Assembly (NCBI GenBank): GCA_028284005.1
Contig: JANQSO010000012.1
Location: forward strand, 87,696-151,695
DNA length: 64,000 nt
Direction of reading: 5' to 3'
Origin: Flavobacteriaceae bacterium
GTDB lineage: Bacteria > Bacteroidota > Bacteroidia > Flavobacteriales > Flavobacteriaceae
Shown in pieces: positions 54,885 to 63,921 of the stretch. The notes under the pieces were generated by a model. It was not told where the DNA came from. It saw only the letters and a list, made by a program, of their open reading frames with translations, and searched no databases. A program made the translations under genes and the position numbers. Each line of letters begins with the position of its first letter. Position 1 is the first letter of the stretch.

Positions 54885-55577
54885 TTATAGCAAATTTAAA
54901 CGACGCATGAGCTCAGAGCGATTAGCACGGCTCACCGGAATAATGTCTTGTTTAATCAAGACACTATTATCTTCTATATCAACAATCTTTGTTGTATTAA
55001 TGATATAGGATCGATGTACCTTAAGGAAAAGACTATCCGGGAGCTTTTCTTCTATCTTTTTAAGTGTAGCGTGTACGAGATAGGTTTGCGTTTCGGTTTT
55101 AATATTTATGTAGTCTCCTTTAGCTTCTATAAGATAAATATCCGGGATGTTAATTTTTACAAGTCTCCGGTCAATATTTACATAAAGATCATTTGTGGAG
55201 GGTGCCTCTACCGAAGATCGTACTATTGCTTTCGATTGGGCTTTTACAATTGCTTTATTAAAGCGATCTGTCGTGATTGGCTTTACCAGATAATCAATGA
55301 TGCAATCGTATTCGAAAGCATTCAATGCAAAGTTTTCATCACTGGTAGTGATAATGATCTTAGGCGGCGTTTTTAGAGTCTGTATGAAGTCGAACCCCGA
55401 AAAAGAAGGCATATGAATATCGAGAAAAACCAGATCTACTTCTTCCTGATTGAGATATTTTATGGCTTCAATTGCACTTGGGAACGATGCAACAGTATTT
55501 ACATTGGGATTCTGGCTACAAAGTTGCTCTATAATGGAACGTGCCGTAGTTTCGTCGTCTATAATAATACTCTTCAA
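54885..55577 (-). CDS. LytTR-family response regulator
   Basis: 230 residues. An N-terminal receiver (phospho-acceptor D53 in LVFLDIHMPSFSG, acidic pair near residues 7-8, Lys in YLVKPI) is joined to a C-terminal LytTR DNA-binding domain (about 130-230; IYLIEAKGDYINIKTETQTYLVHATLKKIEEKLP, FLKVHRSYIIN). LytTR proteins bind pairs of short direct repeats about one double helical turn apart, as AlgR, AgrA and VirR do. It is the only DNA-binding protein of the H-NOX operon and the last gene, overlapping the HPt gene by 4 bases. It is the obvious candidate to bind the repeats found here. Confidence 0.95.
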   Translation of the reverse strand: MKSIIIDDETTARSIIEQLCSQNPNVNTVASFPSAIEAIKYLNQEEVDLVFLDIHMPSFSGFDFIQTLKTPPKIIITTSDENFALNAFEYDCIIDYLVKPITTDRFNKAIVKAQSKAIVRSSVEAPSTNDLYVNIDRRLVKINIPDIYLIEAKGDYINIKTETQTYLVHATLKKIEEKLPDSLFLKVHRSYIINTTKIVDIEDNSVLIKQDIIPVSRANRSELMRRLNLL

Positions 55578-55897
55578 AGGCTTGTTAGGTAATTTTCTAT
55601 ATTCTCTAAAGTACTAATAAATTTTGAATAGCCGTTCGATTTTCCTTCCCTTAATTGATTTTCCAACTCTCTTGCATTTTCATAGCCTTTTTCCAATCCC
55701 AAAATATTAATTTTGTGTTTGAGTTTGTGTACAAGCTCTGCTGCCTTTAAATAGTCTTTTGAATCATATTGGTTTAAGAACATTGTTCTCTCTTCTGGAA
55801 ATTCTTTTTTAATGATCCCAATTAATTTTTGAATATAAGTAGGATCACCTCCTGCGATCTCTTTAATATAAGATAGATTTGGTTCTTCTTGCATCAT
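55574..55897 (-). CDS. Stand-alone HPt phosphotransfer protein
   Basis: 107 residues, a four-helix HPt domain. The phospho-accepting histidine is H57 in AAELVHKLKHKINILGL, with a GLEKGYENARELENQLREG helix after it. It can carry a phosphoryl group between receivers. Its 4-base overlaps with both neighbours (kinase upstream, LytTR regulator downstream) imply a dedicated relay. The only receivers in the operon are the CheY-like first gene and the LytTR regulator. Confidence 0.88.
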   Translation of the reverse strand: MMQEEPNLSYIKEIAGGDPTYIQKLIGIIKKEFPEERTMFLNQYDSKDYLKAAELVHKLKHKINILGLEKGYENARELENQLREGKSNGYSKFISTLENIENYLTSL

Positions 55898-57087
55898 GTT
55901 TTTTTTAAGGTAAAGTAAAATATTGTGCCTTTTCCCGGCTCAGAATCTACCCAGATATCACCCTCATAAAACTCAACGATCTTTTTTACAATGGAAAGCC
56001 CTATCCCTGTACTATGCTCATTATCTTCCAAAGATTCAAAAATTTCGAAAATCTTCTTTTGGTAAGCTTTTGCTATCCCTTTACCATTATCCCTAACATA
56101 AAATTCCCAATGATCCACTTTCTCTTTAAACCCAACAGCTATATTCCCTTTATTTTTATTGATGCTACTTATCGCATTGTTAAGCAAGTTTTGAAATAAT
56201 TGTTGCAATCTGGGTGCATCCCCTTGTATAATCGGGAGTGGATTTACTATGCTTACAGATATATTTTCGGGGATATGTAAGATATCTAAGATCTCGTTCA
56301 CCAGAAAATTAAGATCTATTTCTTCTTTTTTGGATATTTCATCAAGACGGGAATATTTTAGAATACCGTCAATAAGATTATCCATTTTGTAAACTTTATT
56401 CAACAAAAGGTCAAATGTTTCCTGTCCTTTTTCATCAATAGCTTCGGCATAGTCTTCCCGTAACCAGTTGATCAAGGTGTCCATACCCCGCAATGGTGAT
56501 TTTAGGTCATGAGATACAACATGAGCAAAATCATTAAGGTCACGGTTTTTGCGTTCCAGGTTTTTTGCTATGGCCAGCTCTTTTGTAATATCTCTTACAA
56601 TTCCCTGGGCAGCAATAGGCTTTTGATTTTCATCTTTAATAATACTGGCATTGATATGTACATTACGTACACCCTTGTTTTTAGTAATGACCCTTCCCCG
56701 GTAGTCTGAAAATGTACCTTCTTTAAGTAATTGAGAAAAAGACTGCATTGCATAATCAATATCTTCTTTGTAAATAAGTTTTACTACGTTTACTTTTTCG
56801 GTTATAGGATCGTATCCAAATAATGAAACAGCACTATGGTTCATTTTTATAACATTGCCTTCGATGTCCATTAATACGTAAGCATCAACCAGGTTATCAA
56901 ATAAACCTTTAAGTTCGGTACTTTTTTCATTGAGGTCTCCTTTCAGAACCGTATTTTGCTGCTCCAGCTTTTGTGAAAGTATATAGAGTTCTCTCGATTT
57001 TTCTTCAAGAATTGATTCTGCCTGTTTACGGGCGTTACGTTCCCGCTCTAATGCTTTTTTTAAAATGTCCAGCTCGTTCTTAGCCAT
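55894..57087 (-). CDS. Soluble PAS-domain sensor histidine kinase (H-NOX partner)
   Basis: 397 residues without membrane segments: a coiled coil (1-60), one PAS domain (about 62-170, DAYVLMDIEGNVIKMNHSAVSLFGYD), a HisKA domain with H193 in DFAHVVSHDLKSPLRG and an ATPase domain (RDNGKGI, STGIGLSIVKKIVE). Its frame overlaps the H-NOX gene by 8 bases. In other bacteria H-NOX proteins bind and inhibit a co-encoded soluble kinase when they hold NO. It has no receiver of its own; the HPt and receivers are separate genes here. Confidence 0.93.
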   Translation of the reverse strand: MAKNELDILKKALERERNARKQAESILEEKSRELYILSQKLEQQNTVLKGDLNEKSTELKGLFDNLVDAYVLMDIEGNVIKMNHSAVSLFGYDPITEKVNVVKLIYKEDIDYAMQSFSQLLKEGTFSDYRGRVITKNKGVRNVHINASIIKDENQKPIAAQGIVRDITKELAIAKNLERKNRDLNDFAHVVSHDLKSPLRGMDTLINWLREDYAEAIDEKGQETFDLLLNKVYKMDNLIDGILKYSRLDEISKKEEIDLNFLVNEILDILHIPENISVSIVNPLPIIQGDAPRLQQLFQNLLNNAISSINKNKGNIAVGFKEKVDHWEFYVRDNGKGIAKAYQKKIFEIFESLEDNEHSTGIGLSIVKKIVEFYEGDIWVDSEPGKGTIFYFTLKKT

Positions 57088-57625
57088 CTGTCTTAATAAT
57101 ACTGAATTTTACTTCGGTCCCGTCCGGTTTAATTTTTTCCATTAGGATCTCAGTTTTTGTATTGAAATGCTCACATGTCTTATGCATTAAACCCAGGCCA
57201 AAGCTATACATCGCCCTGCTTGAACGGTAGATCATTACCAAGTGGTTTTGAGTTCTTTCAAGAGTTTCAAAAGTTGGCAACTCGGCATCCGGATATATCT
57301 TACGCACTTCTATATGAATATGATCTTCTACCGATGATAGTAACTCTATTGGGTCCTTATAGCTTTCTATAAGCTTAGGGTAACTTTCGAGTATTACATT
57401 AAAAAAATGTGTTGCATAAGTATACAGCAGATCATCAATAGACAACTTTGTTTTCTTGCTTAATTGCTGAAGTAGTCCCAGCATTTCTGAAAACGAATAT
57501 GTTCCAACAGCTGTATAGCTTCCTTTTGAAGGCAGGTCCGCCTTTTCAATGATCTCTTCTACGGTAGCAAGTCCAAATTTATTTTCGACCAACTCCAAGA
57601 ATTCAGTAAAAATAATTCCTTTCAT
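57080..57625 (-). CDS. H-NOX haem nitric-oxide-binding protein
   Basis: 181 residues, the normal length of a stand-alone H-NOX. MKGIIFTEFLELVENKFG is the typical N terminus. H104 in DHIHIEVRKIYPDA aligns with the proximal haem ligand, and Y133-x-S135-x-R137 (YRSSR) is the invariant haem-propionate motif. The distal pocket has no obvious Tyr at the position used by oxygen-binding members, so a selective NO sensor is likely, though I cannot model it. It lies between a CheY-like gene (one-base overlap) and the kinase (8-base overlap). Confidence 0.93.
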   Translation of the reverse strand: MKGIIFTEFLELVENKFGLATVEEIIEKADLPSKGSYTAVGTYSFSEMLGLLQQLSKKTKLSIDDLLYTYATHFFNVILESYPKLIESYKDPIELLSSVEDHIHIEVRKIYPDAELPTFETLERTQNHLVMIYRSSRAMYSFGLGLMHKTCEHFNTKTEILMEKIKPDGTEVKFSIIKTDG

Positions 57626-58032
57626 TATACAGCAAGTTCGTTAGAAGACCAGTAGCCTATAATTGTTTTTATCTTAGTTTTGTAATCCTCATATTTAAGA
57701 GGTTTCATTATATATCCGGCGATCCCGGTTTTATAACTTTCCTTTACATCTTCTTGATTGTTTGATGTAGTAAGTATAACTACAGGGATGTACCGTAGTT
57801 TTTCATCTTCTTTAAGAATTTTAAGAAACTCAAGGCCATTCATTTTAGGCATGTTAAGGTCCAACAGGATCAAATCTGGGAAAAAAGTTCCGGGTTCCAA
57901 TAGTTTTAAAGCTTGTTCGCCGTTCTTTGCTACGCTAACACTATGTTTACCAGGGAAAGTAGTTAAGATACGTTTAAATTTTACAGCCTCAATAGCATCA
58001 TCTTCTATTAATAGTATTGCAAGGTCCTTCAT
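57625..58032 (-). CDS. Single-domain response regulator (CheY/Rcp1-like)
   Basis: 135 residues, only a receiver domain: acidic pocket E10-D11-D12, phospho-acceptor D58 in LILLDLNMPKMNG, Thr in LTTS and Lys in YIMKPL. The insertion FPGKHSVSVAKNGEQALKLLEPGTFFPDLI is of the Rcp1 type often paired with PAS or phytochrome kinases. No output domain. As first gene of the operon it may receive phosphate from the PAS kinase and pass it to the HPt protein, or act as a sink. Three 22-bp repeats lie 59 bases upstream. Confidence 0.93.
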   Translation of the reverse strand: MKDLAILLIEDDAIEAVKFKRILTTFPGKHSVSVAKNGEQALKLLEPGTFFPDLILLDLNMPKMNGLEFLKILKEDEKLRYIPVVILTTSNNQEDVKESYKTGIAGYIMKPLKYEDYKTKIKTIIGYWSSNELAV

Positions 58033-58090
58033 TAGGGATTTTGTTTATATACAAAAATGCTCAAATTTTATATGAAAAGTATCTTATTTC

Positions 58091-58144
58091 GGTGAATTGT
58101 AGGTTTTGTTTCGACGAATAGTAGGTTTTGAGTCGACGAATGAA
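58091..58144 (-). promoter_or_regulatory. Three 22-bp-period LytTR-like direct repeats upstream of the H-NOX operon
   Basis: Minus strand cores TTCATTCGTC (58144-58135), ACTATTCGTC (58122-58113) and ACAATTCACC (58100-58091), spaced exactly 22 bases. The spacers are also alike (AAAACCTAC recurs). The core is close to the AlgR site CCGTTCGTC. Position 59 bases before the first gene suggests autoregulation. Confidence 0.7.
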
Positions 58145-58194
58145 CTTAAGGTATCGTTAAATGGGGGTTTTATCTATTTATTTTATCGAAAGCC

Positions 58195-59613
58195 CTAGTT
58201 CCCAGTTATTTTGATATTGTCTATATGGTAGCGGGTGGTGGCATTGGGGTCTGACCCTTTATAAAAGAAAGCAAGATGAATGGTCCCTTCCAAACAAGAA
58301 ATATTAATGGGCCCTATACTTTTAAACCCGCCAAATGCATCCCATGGACCCATAGGTATAGTAACATCCAATAATAACCAATCTGCTGTGTTGATATCTC
58401 CCATGAAATTGGCGGAGGCCCAAACTGTTAAAATAGCCTGGTTGTCATAAGCCGCTTCAACATCAAGTAATAATTCTTCTCCGGTAGTTGCATCCATGTT
58501 AATTTCCGGGCTTACCAACCATGCCTCAATAGTAGCTTCGCCTGTATTAAATCCCGAAATCTGCATATAATTATTTCCACTAAAGCTTCCCATATCCCAT
58601 TTTGTGGTTCCGCCACTAACATTCACATTTGTCCAACCTGCAATTTCATAATCTTCAATGGTATTAAATTCTTCAAAATTTTCATTATATAATCCTTCTC
58701 CTCCACCGCCAGGTGTTGTGCATATAAAAACATTCGGGTCACAACGATCCTCATTGTCGAAATTGATAGATGTAGGGTCATTTACCACAATGTTTAACAT
58801 ATCTCCAAAAAAATTATAGGTTAGAATTCCTTCTAAGCTGCCTCTGCCTGTAGGTAGCAATAAAGTTTTGAAATCGGCAAAAGCAGATGTGCTAAAGACA
58901 ACTCTCGCCCCATCGACACAGCTTTCCAGAAGACGCTCTCCGTTAAACTCATCGGTTATTTCTGCTGCAAAGGTTTTAGGATCGTCACCCAAAACTTCAG
59001 TACGATTAAACTGTACGTCATTTAAGCGAACAAATAAATTGGTTAATTCCTCATTAAAATCACCTATCTGAAGCTCTAAAGGAGTAATGCCAGCCACTTC
59101 CGGATCTCTTGCAATAAAATTGAATACTTGCGACTCTGCAATTTTCTCCACTTTATTTCCATCACGTATGCCAAGAGTTAAAACCCCATTGTCTAAACCA
59201 ACCGTCAATCCATCTAATTTCACATATACTTTTCTTCCAAACTCATAGGTAGTAAATAATGGGTTCATGTCTACCAGTACTTTTACTCCCGCAGAAGGTT
59301 TTATTACCGCATCCTGGAGAATTAACTCTTTAAAGAAGTTACCCCCCTCATCATTGGAAATAATATATCCTGAAATATATCTGTCATTATCTGGATTCTC
59401 ATCATTGAATGTAAGAACCTGATTTTCATTATTGTTCATTTCCTGAACTAATAGACCACGCAAGGCGCCAATAGTAATTACGTTTACGGGGTCTATATCT
59501 ACAACTTCTATCGGCTGTGTAGGGATATCAAATTCTCCGTCTTGTATACAGGAGGTCACCATGACCAAAACTAAGTGCAGGGTAAATATTTTATAAGAAT
59601 TAATGGACTTCAT
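58195..59613 (-). CDS. DUF5689 / choice-of-anchor J domain lipoprotein
   Basis: 472 residues: lipoprotein signal (VMVTSC, C22), a DUF5689 domain (about 40-290; ISGYIISNDEGGNFFKELILQD, GRKVYVKLDGLTVG, LFVRLNDVQF) and a C-terminal choice-of-anchor J-like beta sandwich (about 310-472; NENFEEFNTIEDYEIAGWTNV, YHIDNIKITG). DUF5689 proteins are usually encoded beside TonB-dependent receptors and are thought to be surface binding partners, in a SusD-like position. 21 bases after the receptor gene. Confidence 0.9.
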   Translation of the reverse strand: MKSINSYKIFTLHLVLVMVTSCIQDGEFDIPTQPIEVVDIDPVNVITIGALRGLLVQEMNNNENQVLTFNDENPDNDRYISGYIISNDEGGNFFKELILQDAVIKPSAGVKVLVDMNPLFTTYEFGRKVYVKLDGLTVGLDNGVLTLGIRDGNKVEKIAESQVFNFIARDPEVAGITPLELQIGDFNEELTNLFVRLNDVQFNRTEVLGDDPKTFAAEITDEFNGERLLESCVDGARVVFSTSAFADFKTLLLPTGRGSLEGILTYNFFGDMLNIVVNDPTSINFDNEDRCDPNVFICTTPGGGGEGLYNENFEEFNTIEDYEIAGWTNVNVSGGTTKWDMGSFSGNNYMQISGFNTGEATIEAWLVSPEINMDATTGEELLLDVEAAYDNQAILTVWASANFMGDINTADWLLLDVTIPMGPWDAFGGFKSIGPINISCLEGTIHLAFFYKGSDPNATTRYHIDNIKITGN

Positions 59614-59634
59614 AGCATATAAATTGTTTTTCTA

Positions 59635-62526
59635 TTAAAATCTAACATAGAGGTTTGCGTAGTATGTAGTTCCCCTTCCAAAGTAATAGCGAGATCCAAA
59701 TACAGGAGTTTCTCTCTTACTTTCCTCCAGCACCTTACGGTAATCTGCATAGCGGGAACTTTCAAAGCCTCCGGCTACATATTCTTCACCTAATACATTG
59801 TTGATGGATGCAAAGAATCCAATGTAGTACTGTTTTATTTTCCATGATTTTCCACCCACTACATTAAAAAGCATATAATCATCAAACTTTTCTTGTCGTA
59901 ATAGAACTCTCGCAATTTCCGGGTCATAATCATTAAAGGGCTGCCCTGAAAAATCTGTTACAAACGCATCAGACCTTCGTAAGGTGCTTATATCTATATA
60001 TGCATTTGAAAAGTAGTTGGAAGTAACTCCTATCCACCAGAAATCGGGTGCACTATATTCAAAACCTAATTGATATGCACGTTCCGGTCCGCCTGCAACA
60101 TGATAATTTTCCAATTTGGCAGTTCCCTCACCTGGGATCAAGACACCATTTTCAATACCCGAAACATTTGTAATGCCTAAGAAATCTTCAGAAGTAAAAT
60201 ATTGGTTTGGATCGTTAGTATATGTATTCTGACCTACCGAAGCTGCTGTTTTTAACTTAACTGTTGGTGTTAGCTGTGCTTCTACACCTAGCTCCATTCC
60301 TATTCTGCGACTTTCAATTCCTGTCAGTACTTCCTGTAAAAAAGCATTTCCATTTTCTTGCCCTCGTACCGACTCGGTAAAATAAAAACTGATATCGCTT
60401 TGACCGGAAATTGTATTGTAGTATCCTGTCAGCCTTGCTTTTGCAATTGGGGAGCGGTAGATATAACTCACATCCGTATTCTGAAGGGCTTCATTCTCCA
60501 AACCAATTACAACCTTATTATTTTGACGTGGATTACTAAAGGAATTGCGCAAATTTGGTGCTTTGGTAATATATCCGGCATTTACATCAACTAAATGCCG
60601 CCCTGTTATTTTATAAGTGAGCCCTCCCTTTACACCAAAATTGGTAAAGCTTAGTTTTTCACTTGGACCGAAAGACGCTGTTCCGGGAAAGTTCCCATTT
60701 TCAAACAACCCTATACGCTGATAGTTAGTTTGTGAAACCATTCCTCCTAAATAAAAATCCACGGCCTTGTATTTAAACTGAGCTTGTGCAAATCCCGAAA
60801 ACACAGATGCATGCAGCTCATAATTGTATTTGTAACGGCCTCCTTCGGTAATTATACGATTTGGATTACGGAGATCACTTTGTGCCACTTCTACGATAGC
60901 TTGGTTACTATCTCCTTCAGCAAAATAATCTACATCCAAATATCCGGTTCCACCAAGCAAGTCACTTAATTCTGCAAAGTTTTCACTTTTTAGATTTCTG
61001 TAATTTAGATTTCCACTAATGGTACTTTTTTCAGAAATAATTGTATTAAAAATGGAATTTATCGTGAACTGTGTGTCGTCTGTTCTATCATTCTGAATAG
61101 CATAAATGGAATTTCCCCCATTAGCAAGATTTATAGAATTGGTATTTGCGAGATATAATGCTTTCCAATCTAGCTGTCCATTATTAATAAATTCCTGCTC
61201 CGCCTGATACGCTAATTGATACTGGTATGGGGATGGGTTCTCAAAACGAAGAAAATAGCTTGGCATCCTTTGATAGTAATTCCCAAAAGGATTACGGGCA
61301 CCGCCTAAGTATGAGTTCTGTCCGTTAAAAGTGATCATCCGTGTCCCGCCATTATCAATACGGGTGTTTCCTGTTTTACCAAACTGATATCCTAAGTTGG
61401 TATTCAGTGTGACTTTATCTCCTATTTTCCAATAATGACTAATGAGTATGACCGGTTCTTCAATCACTCGAATTCTGCTATTGCGAACCTCTCCGTTTTG
61501 ATATCCCCAATTAGGATTGTAGCGAATTCCTCTTAGGTCTTTCGCTTCGCGAGTGATCGCTGTTGAGATGCCTCTTCGGTTAGGAGTATAAAAAGTTGTT
61601 AGGTTTAAACTTTGATTGTCATTCAATTTTTTCTCTACGGAAGCAAAGAATGAATTAGCATCGTATAAAGTACCGTCCCGGAACCCTTCATTCCCAAAAC
61701 GTCTTGAAAGTAATACCGAATAGGCCCAACCGCCTGCAGATACTCCACTATGATATGATGCCATCACCCTTCCTTCATAACTTCTATTTGCCGTGGCAAA
61801 AGATATACGCCCGCCTTTGCGATACTTTGAGGCCCTCATAATAATATTGGTAGTTCCTGCAATGTCTCCAAAAGTATGATCATTTGCTTTTAGGCCCATA
61901 GAAAATTCTCGATTACGCTGCACATCGTTTAAGCCTCCCCAGTTTCCCCATTGAGGGCGGCCTGTGTATTGCTTATTCATTTCAATGCCATTAATCAATA
62001 CTTTACCATTTGCGCTGTTCAATCCTCTTGGACGATAAAAGGCCGCACTAAAATCAAAAGCTGCTGCCTTTAAGAAAACATCTCCTGAAGCTTGCAGTAA
62101 CCCGGAAATACTAAAAGAATCACCTTCATTCTGGCCCAGCTCATCATCGCTAAGGTGTATCACTCCTATTTTAGACTCGATTTGGGTTAGATCCACTTCC
62201 AGGAAGATAGGGTCAAGGTTGATCGTTTTTCCTTTTTGAATCGTGACAGCAATCTTTTGAGTATGGTATCCGGCCTTTTTTACTACAACTATCTGTTCTC
62301 CCAATGAAGTGTGGATGTTTTCAATAAGAAACATCCCTTCTGCATTTGTAACAGCATTAAATATTGTTCCCTGAATTTTAATCGCAACACCCGAAAGCAC
62401 CTCGCTTGAGTTGATATCTACAACCCTTCCTCTCACAATAGTCTCTTGTGCAATTCCTACAGAAAAACACAATAAGCTTATGCATAAAGAAAAAATGAAT
62501 TGGCTCCCTTTTATTTTATTGTACAC
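59635..62526 (-). CDS. TonB-dependent receptor with carboxypeptidase-regulatory-like domain
   Basis: 963 residues beginning at a GTG codon (the only in-frame start before the signal peptide). Signal peptide (about 1-27, VGIAQE), CarboxypepD-regulatory-like domain (about 28-110, VRGRVVDINSSEVLSGVAIKIQG), plug (about 130-260, RPRGLNSANGKVLINGIEMNKQY) and a 22-strand-type barrel ending with terminal Phe (YYANLYVRF). It imports a ligand across the outer membrane with TonB energy. The DUF5689 gene follows, and an exported nuclease/phosphatase gene is divergent, which points to a nucleic-acid- or phosphate-derived substrate. No iron-siderophore clues. Confidence 0.93.
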   Translation of the reverse strand: MYNKIKGSQFIFSLCISLLCFSVGIAQETIVRGRVVDINSSEVLSGVAIKIQGTIFNAVTNAEGMFLIENIHTSLGEQIVVVKKAGYHTQKIAVTIQKGKTINLDPIFLEVDLTQIESKIGVIHLSDDELGQNEGDSFSISGLLQASGDVFLKAAAFDFSAAFYRPRGLNSANGKVLINGIEMNKQYTGRPQWGNWGGLNDVQRNREFSMGLKANDHTFGDIAGTTNIIMRASKYRKGGRISFATANRSYEGRVMASYHSGVSAGGWAYSVLLSRRFGNEGFRDGTLYDANSFFASVEKKLNDNQSLNLTTFYTPNRRGISTAITREAKDLRGIRYNPNWGYQNGEVRNSRIRVIEEPVILISHYWKIGDKVTLNTNLGYQFGKTGNTRIDNGGTRMITFNGQNSYLGGARNPFGNYYQRMPSYFLRFENPSPYQYQLAYQAEQEFINNGQLDWKALYLANTNSINLANGGNSIYAIQNDRTDDTQFTINSIFNTIISEKSTISGNLNYRNLKSENFAELSDLLGGTGYLDVDYFAEGDSNQAIVEVAQSDLRNPNRIITEGGRYKYNYELHASVFSGFAQAQFKYKAVDFYLGGMVSQTNYQRIGLFENGNFPGTASFGPSEKLSFTNFGVKGGLTYKITGRHLVDVNAGYITKAPNLRNSFSNPRQNNKVVIGLENEALQNTDVSYIYRSPIAKARLTGYYNTISGQSDISFYFTESVRGQENGNAFLQEVLTGIESRRIGMELGVEAQLTPTVKLKTAASVGQNTYTNDPNQYFTSEDFLGITNVSGIENGVLIPGEGTAKLENYHVAGGPERAYQLGFEYSAPDFWWIGVTSNYFSNAYIDISTLRRSDAFVTDFSGQPFNDYDPEIARVLLRQEKFDDYMLFNVVGGKSWKIKQYYIGFFASINNVLGEEYVAGGFESSRYADYRKVLEESKRETPVFGSRYYFGRGTTYYANLYVRF

Positions 62527-62716
62527 AAATAAAAACTAATTGGGGAGTGCTGCAAATTATATTTTTTGGCCTAAAAAATTAAAAAGAAGTACACTCTATT
62601 CTTGAATCATGTGTACAACTCTCTTTTTTCAATATAAAACTCTCTTAAGTTTGTTGACATACTTCAATGTATAAGAGCCGTTTCAAAGAATCATTAAAAT
62701 ACTTTTTACATTCACG

Positions 62717-63775
62717 ATGAAGCTATTCTATTTATTTGCAGTATTTTTCATTCTGTTCTTCAGCGTGGCTATTGCGCAAAATAAAAAAGCGTATAAAGTC
62801 ATTACCATTGCTTTCTACAATCTTGAAAATCTATTTGATTATGAGGACGACCCACTAACCTTTGATGACGATCGAACCCCAAACGGAAAAGACCGCTGGA
62901 CCAAAGAAATCTATACTGCCAAACTAAAGAACATGGCTAAGGTCATTTCAGAAATAGGCCATGATATTACAGGAACTACTCCTGCTTTAATTGGTGTTTG
63001 TGAGATTGAGAATCGAAGAGTTTTAGACGACCTGTTAAATCAAAAAACCCTCTCAGATAAAAATTACGGAATTGTACAATTTGACTCCCCGGACAGACGT
63101 GGGATCGATGTTGCTTTACTATATCAAAAAGATCTATTCGTTCCTACTAATTACAAAGCGGTACCACTTTACATTTATAATGATAACACCCACCGAATAT
63201 TTACCAGAGACCAATTAATAGTAAGTGGAGTGCTGGATGGTGAAAAAATTCATGTGATCGTAAACCACTGGCCATCCCGGAGAGGGGGAGAAGCATACAG
63301 TCGCCCTAAACGTATTAAAGCTGCAAAATTAAACAGACAAATTATAGATTCTCTGCATAGTAAAGACCCTTATGCCAAGATCATTACTATGGGCGATCTC
63401 AACGATGACCCTACAAGTCCAAGTGTAAAAGATATTTTAGGTGCTAAAAAAGATCGTGATAAAGTAAAGCTTAAAGAGCTATACAATCCTATGGAAGATA
63501 TGCATAAAAAGGGCTTGGGAACACTTGCATGGCGTGATAGCTGGAATCTGTTTGATCAAATAATCATCTCTGCAGAATTACTCAAAAAGGAGTATTCTGG
63601 TTATCGTTTCTATAAAGCCGGAATCTACAACAAAGCATATCTAACCAATCTACATGGGCGCTATAAAGGATACCCATACCGCAGCCATACGGATGGAAAC
63701 TTCACCGGTGGCTATAGCGATCATTTTCCCGTATATATCTATTTAATTAAGACAGCTAATAATTCTCCCAAATAA
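62717..63775 (+). CDS. Secreted endonuclease/exonuclease/phosphatase family protein
   Basis: 352 residues: signal peptide (about 1-20, SVAIAQ) and an EEP catalytic domain with FYNLENLFDYEDDP, VCEIENRRVLDD, NHWPSRRGGEAYSRP, MGDLNDDP and YSDHFPVYI. It is a paralog of the protein at 41500-42462 (shared NLENLFD, NHWPSRR and WNLFDQI blocks) but is exported. Divergent from the TonB-dependent receptor, it could cleave extracellular nucleic acid or phosphodiesters to feed that receptor. Substrate inferred only. Confidence 0.9.
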   Translation: MKLFYLFAVFFILFFSVAIAQNKKAYKVITIAFYNLENLFDYEDDPLTFDDDRTPNGKDRWTKEIYTAKLKNMAKVISEIGHDITGTTPALIGVCEIENRRVLDDLLNQKTLSDKNYGIVQFDSPDRRGIDVALLYQKDLFVPTNYKAVPLYIYNDNTHRIFTRDQLIVSGVLDGEKIHVIVNHWPSRRGGEAYSRPKRIKAAKLNRQIIDSLHSKDPYAKIITMGDLNDDPTSPSVKDILGAKKDRDKVKLKELYNPMEDMHKKGLGTLAWRDSWNLFDQIIISAELLKKEYSGYRFYKAGIYNKAYLTNLHGRYKGYPYRSHTDGNFTGGYSDHFPVYIYLIKTANNSPK

Positions 63776-63921
63776 AAAAGCTTTTTCATTCAGTATGTAG
63801 ATTACCCTGAGTATGATTCTTTTTATCGAAAACCTACAACGCAATGTACTACCGTGACACATGCGTTCTTAAAAAAGAAATATAGGTTTGAGCGCTCCCC
63901 GATTAAACGATCGAACCTTTT

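Noticed and set aside
58091..58144. Three regular 22-bp repeats as a miniature CRISPR array
   Set aside because: The spacers are themselves similar (AAAACCTAC recurs), the units are too short, no cas gene is near, and the same core appears at two other promoters. A transcription factor site explains it better.
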